Shown here piece by piece: positions 17,623 to 27,312 of a stretch of DNA of 34,591 nucleotides. Below the pieces are notes generated by a model that was not told the DNA's origin, did not search any database, and saw nothing but the letters and a program-made list of their open reading frames with translations. Origin of the DNA: Methylococcaceae bacterium (lineage in GTDB: Bacteria; Pseudomonadota; Gammaproteobacteria; Methylococcales; Methylococcaceae). Each line of letters begins with the position of its first letter. Position 1 is the first letter of the stretch. The position numbers and the translations under genes are program-made. The stretch spans positions 1-34,591 of the forward strand of contig CADDYU010000030.1 of NCBI GenBank assembly GCA_902810705.1. The letters are read 5' to 3'.

Positions 17623-18828
17623 TTATCGATACAACCGGACGGCTTCCCGCTCTTCCTCCCAGGCGTGCTCGTCCGGCGCCGCCAGCGCCTCGAGGTCGGC
17701 GGGGGCGGATTCGGGATCGTCCACCCACCGCCGCAGTAGCTCGCTGCCGTTGATGAGGTCGATGGCGAGGCGGTCGTATTCGTATTCGTAAGCGAAATCC
17801 CGCCACAGGGGATAATCCGGCCGAAGCCGGCGGAGGGCCTTGAAGGCCAGGGCTTGGAGGCGCCAGGGCCGGAACGTGGCGTGGTCGTAAGCGCCGTCCT
17901 CGACGTGGATGTGTAGGCCGCCGCACAAGGTCCCGGCGTGCTTGTGGAAGGTCGGCTCGAACCAGCAGGTCCGCAATCGGCAACCCTCGAGCCAAGCCGG
18001 CGCCAGCGCCCGCATTTCGCCGACGAGCCGGCCGGGCTCGAGGTCGGGCGCGCCGAACAGCTCCAGCGGCCGGGTGGTGCCGCGGCCCTCGGACAGGGTC
18101 GTGCCTTCCAGCAGCACCGTGCCGGCATAGCAGCGGGCCATCCAGAGATTGGGCGCGTTGGGGCTGGGATTGACCCAGACCCGCTCGCCCAGCGGCCAGC
18201 CGTAACCGGGCGGCTGAGCCGGGCTCCAGCCGTCCATCGCCACGACTTGGACATCCACATCCAGCCGCAGCGTTTTCACGAACCATAGGGCCAGCTCGCC
18301 CAGGGTGAGCCCGTGCCGCATGGGGAGCGGCGCCGCGCCGACGAAGCTTTCCCAGCCGGGGCGCAGGGAGAGCCCCTCGACCGGGCGGCCGGCCGGATTC
18401 GGCCGGTCGAGTATCCAGACCGCCTTGCCGTGGTTCGCCGCTTCCTCCAGCACGTAACGCAAGGTGGTGATGAAGGTGTAGATGCGGCAGCCGAGATCCT
18501 GCAAATCCACCAGCAGGACATCAATGCCGTCCAGCATGACGGCGGTGGGGCGGCGCACCTCGCCGTACAGGCTGAAGACCGGAATGCCGTGTACCGGGTC
18601 GGTGAAATCCGGCGATTCGATCATGTTGTCCTGCTTGTCGCCGCGCAGCCCGTGCTGGGGACCGAACGCGGCCGCGAGCTCGAGATCGGGGAGGGCGGCG
18701 AGGGCGTCCAGGGCGTGCACCAGATCGCCGGTAACCGAGGCCGGATGGGCGAGCAGGGCCACCCGGCGGCCGGCGAGCGGCCGGCGCAACTCGGGATTTT
18801 CGAGCAATCGGTCAAGGCCGAACTTCAT
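17623..18828 (-). CDS. NamZ-like (DUF1343) family protein
   Basis: A 401-residue protein of the DUF1343 family, which includes NamZ, an exo-acting beta-N-acetylmuramidase used in peptidoglycan turnover. Family features are LLAHPASVT (residues 25-33), AAFGPQHGLRGDKQDNM (53-69), DVLLVDLQDLGCRIYTFITT, ILDRPNPAG, MRHGLTLGELA and EGTTLSEGRGTTRPLELFG. The start at 18828 gives MKFGLDRLLEN, the normal family beginning; the open frame extends further upstream but only through shadow sequence. No signal peptide is visible, so it may act in the cytoplasm on imported fragments. The GPQHG segment has Gln where Bacillus-type members have Glu. Confidence 0.85.
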   Translation of the reverse strand: MKFGLDRLLENPELRRPLAGRRVALLAHPASVTGDLVHALDALAALPDLELAAAFGPQHGLRGDKQDNMIESPDFTDPVHGIPVFSLYGEVRRPTAVMLDGIDVLLVDLQDLGCRIYTFITTLRYVLEEAANHGKAVWILDRPNPAGRPVEGLSLRPGWESFVGAAPLPMRHGLTLGELALWFVKTLRLDVDVQVVAMDGWSPAQPPGYGWPLGERVWVNPSPNAPNLWMARCYAGTVLLEGTTLSEGRGTTRPLELFGAPDLEPGRLVGEMRALAPAWLEGCRLRTCWFEPTFHKHAGTLCGGLHIHVEDGAYDHATFRPWRLQALAFKALRRLRPDYPLWRDFAYEYEYDRLAIDLINGSELLRRWVDDPESAPADLEALAAPDEHAWEEEREAVRLYR

Positions 18829-18851
18829 CAGGCGTCCTCGATGGCTGGAAT

Positions 18852-19406
18852 TCAGGAGAGAGGCGGTTCGAGATCTAACGCGAAACCCTGGGCGTGGTGA
18901 AAATCCGGCTCGCCGGGCGAATGCCTCAAGGCCCAGTAGGCGAGGGCGCCGCCCTCGGTTTCGAGGACGACGGACAGGGCCAGGCGAAGCAGCGAGCTTT
19001 CGCGGGACGGCATAAGCTCGGCGAGATTCAAGCACGCGTCCAGTTCCAGCCGGTCCGGATAGCGCCTCAAGGCGATGCGGGGATCGGCGCCGGTCTCGAC
19101 CTCCGATCTTCCGCGGCGGTAATCTTCGAAGCGGTACGCGGCCCATTCCCCCGATGGCGCAAAGTTGAACTCATGGTAGCCGCTACGGCCGGGTTCCGCG
19201 AGGAAGGCTTCGAAGCAGGTGCGCCGCCAGAGGTCATCGGAGCGGCGGGGCGGGCGAGGGCCCGGAACAGCCAGCCGGGAAATGTCACCCTCGAGAACAT
19301 AGCTCAGAGTCAGTATGTCCCCTTCCGCCCTGCGCACCCGCGCTTCGAGTCGGCGGACGGGTTCGCAGGGCGTGTAAGGATGAGGGATCAGGTCGAGGCG
19401 CGGCAT
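18852..19406 (-). CDS. DOMON-like domain protein
   Basis: This 184-residue protein matches a family annotated as DOMON-like, a beta-sandwich related to haem- and sugar-binding modules. Recognisable segments are LTLSYVLEGDISRLAVPGP, the block RRSDDLWRRTCFEAFL, then YHEFNFAPSGEWAAYRFEDY, and a C-terminal ALRHSPGEPDFHHAQGF. No signal peptide is evident. It is 23 bases upstream of the NamZ-like gene on the same strand, so the two probably form an operon. Function is unknown; a role in sugar recognition would fit but is inference. Confidence 0.78.
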   Translation of the reverse strand: MPRLDLIPHPYTPCEPVRRLEARVRRAEGDILTLSYVLEGDISRLAVPGPRPPRRSDDLWRRTCFEAFLAEPGRSGYHEFNFAPSGEWAAYRFEDYRRGRSEVETGADPRIALRRYPDRLELDACLNLAELMPSRESSLLRLALSVVLETEGGALAYWALRHSPGEPDFHHAQGFALDLEPPLS

Positions 19407-19529
19407 CGGCCCATTGTAACCCGTGCCGGCCGTAGGACGACAGCTAAAGGATGATCGGCGCGGCCGAGAATCGCTGATGTAAAGCCGGGATTCTCCGGAA
19501 ATGCCAAAGAAAGGATGGAAGTTCGCCGC

Positions 19530-19649
19530 TTAATCGTCCTCATCGTCGATTCCTTCCTGGCCCCTTTTAATCAGTTTTCCGATCGCTATTCCGACTAGGA
19601 AGCTGAAAACTAGATAGGCCAATGAATACAGGATAATTTCAAGCAGCAT
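19530..19649 (-). CDS. Small single-pass membrane protein (39 residues)
   Basis: The frame reads MLLEIILYSLAYLVFSFLVG followed by IAIGKLIKRGQEGIDDEDD. It has a clean membrane helix (about residues 3-24), a basic stretch (KLIKRG) that would sit in the cytoplasm, and an acidic tail. This ordered layout, with N-terminus out and C-terminus in, is typical of real small membrane proteins. No strong ribosome site is seen before the ATG. It lies alone between the DOMON-like and VanZ-like genes. Function is unknown. Confidence 0.5.
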   Translation of the reverse strand: MLLEIILYSLAYLVFSFLVGIAIGKLIKRGQEGIDDEDD

Positions 19650-19921
19650 TTATATTCTTGTTACGGGAGCCTTGGCTGAATATCTAGTGCCGCCATTGAA
19701 TATTTATTAAGTCTTTAGTCCAGGGGTATTGGTTTATCAGCGAGAATCCCTTGCGAGCGGAAAATAATATCCATGCCACTCGCTTTCAAAGGGGAAATGG
19801 TAGGTCGGCTTCCGAATCCACCTCGCGGAAAGGTCCGGAGATGCTTTTAGGACGCCGCATGCTCCGGCCGATCATATCTTGCCATGGCGCAAGACTGGCT
19901 GAAATTAAAAAATAATTGAGT

Positions 19922-20317
19922 TTATACGGGAAGATGTTTCTTTCGAGGCTGCCGGATAACTCTCGATAAAACCCGAAAGCTCCAGAATCCGAGAGCTCCA
20001 ATTGCGGCGCCTATTCCATTGGCGTAGGCGTCAAACCAGGAAAACTCCCGGACGAGGGTCAGCCACGACTGCAAGAATTCGACCGTCACTCCGACTGCTG
20101 CCGAAATCAATACCGCCGAAGCAGTCAAGCCAAATTTCGGAGCCGGCTTGCGGAAGGTGAGTATGATTATGATGGCCAATACTCCATAGGCCAAGCCATG
20201 ATCGATCTTGTCCCAGGTAATCGAGCCTATGGCCAGCTCCGAACTCGGACGCAGCCAAGGGTTTAGGCTTAAAAAAGCCAAGCCCAAAAGATAAACGACA
20301 AGCAGCGATTTGATCAA
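19922..20317 (-). CDS. VanZ-like family membrane protein
   Basis: A 131-residue inner-membrane protein with four predicted helices (about residues 2-18, 42-58, 66-85 and 100-118). The DKIDHGLAYGVLA segment after helix 1, the VEFLQSWL segment and the FDAYANGIGAAIGALG segment are VanZ-family marks. VanZ proteins are small and of poorly known function; the name comes from low-level teicoplanin resistance. No resistance genes are nearby, so no such role should be read into it. Confidence 0.85.
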   Translation of the reverse strand: MIKSLLVVYLLGLAFLSLNPWLRPSSELAIGSITWDKIDHGLAYGVLAIIIILTFRKPAPKFGLTASAVLISAAVGVTVEFLQSWLTLVREFSWFDAYANGIGAAIGALGFWSFRVLSRVIRQPRKKHLPV

Positions 20318-20625
20318 AATACAACCCTCACCTTTTCTTCTTGATCAGCAATCCATTTCGGCCGTATCTGCCCCATTTTTCGAGTATATCAGACTCTCCG
20401 CCCGAACCTTCAACGCCGAGACGCGCCGGCTTCTTCCGCGCCCAGCCCGCCAAGCCGAATTCATGGGCATCCGGTAGACGAGAGGGCGAAAACCCAGCCC
20501 CGACACGCCGCCGGTTATTGGGATGCGGCGAGCGAGGCGTTCGGTCACGCGCGATGGGCGCCGTACCGGATCGATGATTTCGACGCGGGAATCCACCAAG
20601 CTCCTTCGGCGGGAAGGAAAACAGG
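20318..20625. other. Intergenic region downstream of ureG
   Basis: No gene is supported in these 308 bases. The open frames present are Arg/Pro-rich and overlap on both strands, as expected of G+C-rich non-coding DNA. No clear terminator hairpin with a T-run was found after ureG. Confidence 0.5.
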
Positions 20626-21237
20626 CTAATCCAACATGCCTTGCCGAACGATGAATTCGGCAACCGCCGAGAGTCCCTGGCCGGTCTTGAGGTTGGAGAA
20701 GACGAACGGCCGCTCGCCCCGCATTTTGCGGGCGTCCCGATCCATGACCTCCAGGGAGGCCCCGACATAGGGCGCGAGGTCGATCTTGTTGATGACCAGA
20801 AGGTCGGATCGGGTGATGCCGGGTCCGCCCTTCCTCGGTATCTTGTCGCCTGCCGCCACGTCGATCACGTAAATGGTGAGATCGGCCAGTTCCGGGCTGA
20901 AGGTGGCGCTCAGGTTATCGCCGCCGCTCTCCACCAGCACGAAGTCCAGATCGCCGAGCCGTTGGCACAATTCATCGACCGCCGCCAGATTCATGGAAGC
21001 GTCCTCCCGAATCGCCGTGTGCGGACAGCCGCCGGTTTCCACCCCTAGAATACGCTCCTCGGGCAGGGCCTGGCTCCGGATCAGGAACTGCTGGTCCTCT
21101 CGCGTGTAGATGTCGTTGGTCACCACGCCGATCCGGTAACGCTCGCGCATCCGCTTGCACAGGGCGTCCACCAGGGCGGTCTTGCCGGAGCCCACCGGGC
21201 CGCCGATGCCTACTCTCAGTACCTGTTTGTCGGTCAT
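20626..21237 (-). CDS. ureG: Urease accessory GTPase UreG
   Basis: This 203-residue SIMIBI-class GTPase powers delivery of nickel to urease with UreE, UreF and UreD. The P-loop GGPVGSGKT is at residues 12-20. The metal-binding CPH motif lies in [18 protein letters not shown], followed by [14 protein letters not shown], the [17 protein letters not shown] segment and NKIDLAP for guanine recognition. Length and motifs are complete. It is the last gene of the urease cluster, 68 bases after ureF. Confidence 0.97.
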   Translation of the reverse strand: MTDKQVLRVGIGGPVGSGKTALVDALCKRMRERYRIGVVTNDIYTREDQQFLIRSQALPEERILGVETGGCPHTAIREDASMNLAAVDELCQRLGDLDFVLVESGGDNLSATFSPELADLTIYVIDVAAGDKIPRKGGPGITRSDLLVINKIDLAPYVGASLEVMDRDARKMRGERPFVFSNLKTGQGLSAVAEFIVRQGMLD

Positions 21238-21305
21238 GGTTCTTGCTCGGAAAGAAAAACGCGCGGATTTGACCTCATCCTAACCTGCCCCGACGAAGAG
21301 CCGGG

Positions 21306-21980
21306 CTAGGAACGAAACAGCCTCGAATACTGCACCTCGTGCCGGCTGCTGGCGAGGGCCAGACCGAAGGCGCTGCCGCCTACCTCATCGTCCGAAAGCG
21401 CCAGCGCCTTTCCCAGCAGCTCAGGAATGCCGGCCGCCAAATCCCGCAATAGCCGCTGCCCTGCGGCCTGACCCAAGGGCACCAGCTTCACGGCGCACAG
21501 CACCTGGTTTTCCAGCCAGCTCCAAAGATAACCCAAGGCCGCCCGCTCCTTTGGGATGTCCCATTCCACGGCCGCCAGGGCGAAGCCCGTGGCGAGGGTG
21601 GCCGAAGGATGGCGAATCCAGCGGCCGGCCCGTTCGATCCCGAGGGAGTCCAGCAGCCGCGCCAAGGCTTGGCCGATCCGACGGTCTTCGGCCCGGAGTT
21701 CGGCGGTCTCCCGGTAGGCGAGCAGAGCGCGGCTCCAATGTTCGAGCGCGCCGGTATCCCCGAGGCGCCAGGCGTCGTGCAGCCGCGCCAGCAGCGGCAC
21801 GTCGACCCGCGCCTGACAGCGATCCAGCAGGCCGCCGATCCACTCGCCGGCCCCGGCTTCATCCGCGATCCAGCCATCCTCCACCGCCCGCTCCATGCCC
21901 TGCGAATAGCTGTACATGCCGATGGGCAGGGCCGGGCTCACGAGTTGCAGCAGCCGGACCAGGGCGAGATCAGTGTCCAT
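21306..21980 (-). CDS. ureF: Urease accessory protein UreF
   Basis: An all-helical 224-residue accessory factor that bridges UreD and UreG and helps gate nickel insertion. It begins [20 protein letters not shown] with [18 protein letters not shown], the usual UreF start (LLQLxSPxLPxGxFxYSxGLE). The middle [15 protein letters not shown] and the C-terminal [16 protein letters not shown] are also typical. The start at 21980 is set by homology and by its 11-base overlap with ureE; the longer upstream frame is shadow. Confidence 0.94.
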   Translation of the reverse strand: MDTDLALVRLLQLVSPALPIGMYSYSQGMERAVEDGWIADEAGAGEWIGGLLDRCQARVDVPLLARLHDAWRLGDTGALEHWSRALLAYRETAELRAEDRRIGQALARLLDSLGIERAGRWIRHPSATLATGFALAAVEWDIPKERAALGYLWSWLENQVLCAVKLVPLGQAAGQRLLRDLAAGIPELLGKALALSDDEVGGSAFGLALASSRHEVQYSRLFRS

Positions 21981-22401
21981 GGCCGTGATAGGCGCCGGAT
22001 TCGGGTTCGAACGGCGCGGACTCACGGCTGACTTCCAGCCCAAGCCCGCGGACCATGTCATCCAGCACATGATCGGCGAGGTAGCGGAGTTCCCCCGGCG
22101 CGATCTGCAGGGCCACGTGCCGGTTGCCCAAGTGATAGCAGGCTCGGGCGAAGAGGAGCGCGTCATCGGTGCGCGCCACGGACACCGGCTCCGGCGCGGC
22201 TCGGATCAGCACCACGCCGCTCTCGGGGCCGGTGAGGAGATCGCCGCCGCGGAGCACGGTTCCGCGGGGCAGGAACAGCCCCACCTTGGCGCCGCTGTCC
22301 GTCTTCGCCAGCAGGCGGCTTTTCTGGCGGGCCTCGTAGGGCAGGGTGAGGGTGTCTCGATGGGATGCTCCAAGGGGAGCGAATTGGGTTAGCTTGAGCA
22401 T
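21970..22401 (-). CDS. ureE: Urease nickel metallochaperone UreE
   Basis: A 143-residue nickel carrier: an N-terminal peptide-binding domain ([20 protein letters not shown], where the family has R.R...xDGxxVGLxLPRG) and a ferredoxin-like domain with [13 protein letters not shown], containing the conserved His of the dimer nickel site. The C-terminus is a short metal tail, YHGHGH, much smaller than the His-rich tails of Klebsiella UreE. The start is the ATG at 22401, directly after ureC, and the end overlaps ureF by 11 bases, indicating coupling. Confidence 0.94.
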   Translation of the reverse strand: MLKLTQFAPLGASHRDTLTLPYEARQKSRLLAKTDSGAKVGLFLPRGTVLRGGDLLTGPESGVVLIRAAPEPVSVARTDDALLFARACYHLGNRHVALQIAPGELRYLADHVLDDMVRGLGLEVSRESAPFEPESGAYHGHGH

Positions 22402-22403
22402 GT

Positions 22404-24130
<1,727 letters not shown>

Positions 24131-24134
<4 letters not shown>

Positions 24135-24448
24135 GGCTTAGTCTCCAAAGGGCCCATGACTGCCTGGTGGAATCCGTAGACCTCCCGATCTCCCGCGAAG
24201 GGAACCAGGATCACCTCCCGCTCCTGCCCCGGCTCGAAGCGCACCGCCGTGCCCGCCGGAATGTCCAGCCTGAATCCCTGGGTTTTCTCCCTGTCGAAGC
24301 GCAAGGCCGGATTGGTTTCGAAGAAATGGTAATGGGAGCCGACCTGGATGGGCCGGTCGCCGCTGTTCGCCACGGTGACGGTAATGGACGGGCGGCCGAC
24401 GTTGAGTTCGATGTCGCCGCTTAGAGTGAGGATTTCGCCGGGAATCAT
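24131..24448 (-). CDS. ureB: Urease subunit beta
   Basis: A 105-residue structural subunit of the (UreABC)3 enzyme. It begins [20 protein letters not shown] and contains [26 protein letters not shown], then [17 protein letters not shown] and [17 protein letters not shown], all family-typical. The length is normal. It overlaps ureC by ATGA and follows ureA after a 104-base spacer with an imperfect inverted repeat, so ureA and ureBC may be read at different levels. Confidence 0.96.
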
Positions 24449-24552
24449 AGAACGTAGTGATTAGTGGCTAGTGAGAGTAATTGGGAGTGAGGGTCCGAGG
24501 CTAGCGCGGAAGCATTCTTTCTTGCTAGCCACCCGCCACTCATCACTAATCC
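24449..24552. repeat. Imperfect inverted repeat between ureA and ureB
   Basis: The left part, gtagtgattagtggctagtg (about 24455-24474), is complementary, with gaps, to the right part, ctagccacccgccactcatcactaat (24525-24550); the outer bases atagaa and ttctat also pair. On the transcript this makes a long, bulged hairpin in the ureA-ureB gap. Similar ggctagccactcactcgcca sequence recurs at about 26491-26510, so it is probably a dispersed element. Confidence 0.65.
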
Positions 24553-24855
24553 CTATTCTATGGGATTGTGCACGGTCACGAGCTTGGTGCCGTCGGGAAA
24601 GGTCGCCTCCACCTGCACGTCCGGAATCAGTTCCGGGACGCCGTCCATGACCTCGTCGCGGGTCAGGAGCAGGCGGCCGTAGTCCATGAGTTCCGCCACG
24701 GTCCGCCCCTCCCGCGCGCCTTCTAGGATGGCGGCGGAAATGTAGGCCACGGCCTCCGGATAATTGAGCTTGAGCCCCTTGGCCTTGCGCCGTTCCGCCA
24801 GAAGGGCGGCGGTGAAAATCAGCAGCTTGTCTTTTTCACGGGGAGTGAGTTGCAT
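24553..24855 (-). CDS. ureA: Urease subunit gamma
   Basis: A 100-residue structural subunit, full length. It begins [20 protein letters not shown] and has [20 protein letters not shown] and the metal-proximal block [20 protein letters not shown], then [20 protein letters not shown], all diagnostic for UreA. AGAAAGAG precedes the ATG. It lies 109 bases after ureD on the same strand. Confidence 0.97.
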   Translation of the reverse strand: MQLTPREKDKLLIFTAALLAERRKAKGLKLNYPEAVAYISAAILEGAREGRTVAELMDYGRLLLTRDEVMDGVPELIPDVQVEATFPDGTKLVTVHNPIE

Positions 24856-24964
24856 GGCTCTTTCTCTCGTTGATTCCAGGTTCCAGTGCTCATGATCATG
24901 CGCGGCCGACGCGGCCAGCGTCCTCCTTCATTCCTGCGCGGCAGGTTTTTTCGCGGCACGATTC

Positions 24965-25834
24965 TCAGGTTGCCCAAATCCGCGGCGGACAGGCGGCCCG
25001 GCCGACGATTTCCGGACGGATCGCTTCCCAAACCCTCTGGAAGCAGCGCCGAATCAGATCGGCCCGCGGATCCAGCGCTCGGCACACCAAAAGACCGTCG
25101 ATGAGAGTCGCGCCCCTGGCGGGTTCTTCGCCGATCAATTCGCGCACGGCGTTGAGGCTCTGTTCCGACGCCGGACAGGCGAACAAGGTCCCAGAGGCGG
25201 CGTGACCGCGCGACCCCCACGAGGCCCGGTGCGCCTTGGGGTCCAGCCGCAGTTTTTCCAGGAACAGCGGATTGCCGTTCCGGAGGATTTGCCAGTCGAG
25301 CGTCACCGCTCCGCGGGCGAAACCCTCTCCGGCGGCCGGCCGGCCCAGGGACAGGATTTCCCAGCCGATGAACCGCGCCCCGGCCGCGAGCTCGACCCGC
25401 GTATCGCAAGCGGCGCGGGCGCCCTCGTAGAGTATGGTTTCCTGCGGCAGCCATTCCAGGGCCGCGCCTGCCTCGATGTCCAAAGCCAGCGATTGCCGGG
25501 CGGCACGTCCGTCGCTCCGGTAGAACTTGCCCGCCGCCGGCGTCGTGACCAGCGCCTCGGCGGCGTCGGCGGCGGCGATGCGAATGGCCAGCCGGTCGCC
25601 CGCCACCACGCCGCCGGGCGGGTGCAGCAGATAGACGTGGCAGACCTCGCCTTCCGGATAGAAGGGCCGCTGCACGGCCAACGGCCCCTGGTGCCGACGC
25701 CGCGCCAAAATCGTTCTCGACCGGGCCCGGCTGAATCCAAGCTCGAGCTCGGCCCGCCAGCCTTCGCCGGCGGACGATTCCGGCTCACCAAACTCCTCTC
25801 CCTTTGGAGAGAGGGTCGCGAGAAAGGACTTCAC
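24965..25834 (-). CDS. ureD: Urease accessory protein UreD
   Basis: This 289-residue scaffold binds apo-urease and passes nickel from UreG through UreF. The body starts GWRAELELGFSRARSRTILA and continues with QGPLAVQRPFYPEG, CHVYLLHPPGGVVAGDRLAI and TTPAAGKFYRSDG, and WLPQETILYEGA and GWEILSLGRPAAGE are also standard. The first ~25 residues (from a GTG at 25834) include LATLSPKGEEFGEPESSAGEG, which is not family-like and overlaps a short palindrome, so the true start could be further in. No better start codon was seen. It follows hupE by 12 bases. Confidence 0.92.
   Translation of the reverse strand: MKSFLATLSPKGEEFGEPESSAGEGWRAELELGFSRARSRTILARRRHQGPLAVQRPFYPEGEVCHVYLLHPPGGVVAGDRLAIRIAAADAAEALVTTPAAGKFYRSDGRAARQSLALDIEAGAALEWLPQETILYEGARAACDTRVELAAGARFIGWEILSLGRPAAGEGFARGAVTLDWQILRNGNPLFLEKLRLDPKAHRASWGSRGHAASGTLFACPASEQSLNAVRELIGEEPARGATLIDGLLVCRALDPRADLIRRCFQRVWEAIRPEIVGRAACPPRIWAT
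25796..25811. repeat. Short palindrome at the 5' end of ureD
   Basis: ctctcc-cttt-ggagag, six-base arms with a four-base loop, within cctctccctttggagagagg. It resembles the ctctcc...ggagag core of the element in ureC and lies in the non-conserved start of ureD, where it encodes LSPKGEE. Confidence 0.5.
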
Positions 25835-25846
25835 TCCTAAAGCGGC

Positions 25847-26431
25847 TTACATTCCTGCCAGAAGATAGGCCCCGACGCCGGCGCAAACCAGTCCAACGCC
25901 CCTCCTCGCCAGATCGAGACCCCGACTCGTCCGTCCCAGCGCGATACCCAAGAGATGCAGCGAGGCGGTGGCGAGCAGGAAGCCGGCGGAATACACCGCC
26001 GCATCGATGCCGGCGCCGATTTCGGCGGCATGTACGTAGCCGTGAAACAAGGCGAAGCCGCCCGCCATCGCTCCGGCGTAACCGGACGGCGCACGCCAAT
26101 CGCGCCAAAGGACCAGACCCAGAGCCAGCACCGAGGCGGCTACCAGCCACTCGGCATGGGGTAGGGTGTAGCCGCCGAAATGGAGCGCGGCGCCAAGACC
26201 CATCAGGCCGATAAAGGATAGGGGCAGCCGCCACAAGGCCCGTCCGCCCAGCGCGGCGGCCCAAATGCCAACGGCCAGCATCGTGAGGAGATGGTCCGCG
26301 CCCTGCCAAGGGTGCAGAAAGCCGGCGGCAAAGTCGTGCGGCGAGCCGGCGCCCGTGTGAGCCAGGGCGGGAGCGGAAAGCAAGGCCAAGAGCGGGCTGG
26401 CGGCGATTTTGTTGCAGGTGCGTGTAATCAT
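25847..26431 (-). CDS. ureJ: HupE/UreJ family nickel permease
   Basis: A 194-residue inner-membrane protein predicted to import Ni2+ for urease. A signal-like N-terminus ending ALAHTG is followed by the family motif HPWQGADHLLTM (H40, P41, G44, D46, H47) in the first helix and a second metal motif, FHGYVHAAE, in the middle. About six hydrophobic helices are visible. The start at 26431 has AGAGGA upstream. Its place between the urea importer genes and ureD ties metal supply to urea use. HupE is the alternative name for relatives in hydrogenase loci. Confidence 0.9.
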   Translation of the reverse strand: MITRTCNKIAASPLLALLSAPALAHTGAGSPHDFAAGFLHPWQGADHLLTMLAVGIWAAALGGRALWRLPLSFIGLMGLGAALHFGGYTLPHAEWLVAASVLALGLVLWRDWRAPSGYAGAMAGGFALFHGYVHAAEIGAGIDAAVYSAGFLLATASLHLLGIALGRTSRGLDLARRGVGLVCAGVGAYLLAGM

Positions 26432-26490
26432 GGCGTCCTCTTTGAAAAGCGGTCGGCGGCGAGTCCATCAAACCGCATTTTTTCACCGGC

Positions 26491-26529
26491 GGCTAGCCAC
26501 TCACTCGCCACCGCTTTCTCCTTAGTAAT
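26491..26529. repeat. Copy of the ggctagccactcactcgcca repeat between urtE and ureJ
   Basis: ggctagccactcactcgcca (26491-26510), followed by ccgctttctccttagtaatc, resembles the right arm of the inverted repeat between ureA and ureB (gctagccacccgccactcat, then cactaatc). Two related copies in one operon suggest a dispersed element. Confidence 0.5.
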
Positions 26530-27312
26530 CTATACCGTCAAATATTGCTTCACCATCGCTTCGCCCAACTGGTCCATGGCTCCGGCGGCGACGAGCCGGC
26601 CCCGGTCCATGATGCAGAATCGATCGGCCACCTTACGGGCGAAAGGCAGTTTCTGCTCGACCAGGAGGACCGTGACGTCCATCTCCCGATGGACCTTGAC
26701 GATGGCTTCGCGGATTTCGTCCACCACGTCCGGCTCGGGCTTTTCGAACTTCACGGGAAGGCCTCGCGCCCGGTTGAGCCGGATGATGACATCGCCGATC
26801 TCGCTGACGATGTTGGGCTGGATGCCCTCGGTGGGTTCGTCCAGGATCAGGAGCTTGGGGTCAAGCACCAGCGCCCGGCCGATGGCGAGCTGCTGCTGCT
26901 GGCCGCCGGAGAGATCGCCGCCCCGGCGCCGCAGCATTTTTTTCAGGACCGGGAAGATTTCGAACACGAGCTCGGGAATGTCCCCGACGCCCTTGCGGCG
27001 CGCGGCGCGAAGGCCGGTCCGGAGGTTCTCCTCCACGGTCAGGAGGGGAAAGATTTCCCGGCCCTGGGGCACGTAGCCGATCCCGAGTTCCGCGCGGCGT
27101 TCCGCCTTGAGGGCGGCGAGATCGACGCCGTCGAAGCCGATCGTCCCGGAGCGCGCCGGAATGAGTCCCATGATGCACTTGAGCAGGGTGGTCTTGCCCA
27201 CGCCGTTGCGGCCCATGAGGCACAGGCAGGAGCCCCGAGGCACCTCGAGATTCAGGTCCCACAGGGTATGGCTCTCGCCGTAATACTGGTTGAGCGCGGC
27301 AATGCTGAGCAT
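26530..27312 (-). CDS. urtE: Urea ABC transporter ATP-binding protein UrtE
   Basis: A 260-residue ATPase of the branched-chain amino acid type (LivF group), paired with UrtD. Walker A GRNGVGKTT is at residues 34-42, the Q-loop is in GIGYVPQGREIFPLLTVEEN, the signature is LSGGQQQ (134-140), Walker B is LLILDEP (154-160) and the downstream EPTEGIQPNIV is the UrtE hallmark. Most UrtE proteins are about 230 residues. The extra length is residues ~184-209 (LPVKFEKPEPDVVDEIREAI...), inserted before the strand VTVLLVEQKLPFARKVADRF. The ATG overlaps the urtD stop (TGATG). Confidence 0.95.
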   Translation of the reverse strand: MLSIAALNQYYGESHTLWDLNLEVPRGSCLCLMGRNGVGKTTLLKCIMGLIPARSGTIGFDGVDLAALKAERRAELGIGYVPQGREIFPLLTVEENLRTGLRAARRKGVGDIPELVFEIFPVLKKMLRRRGGDLSGGQQQQLAIGRALVLDPKLLILDEPTEGIQPNIVSEIGDVIIRLNRARGLPVKFEKPEPDVVDEIREAIVKVHREMDVTVLLVEQKLPFARKVADRFCIMDRGRLVAAGAMDQLGEAMVKQYLTV

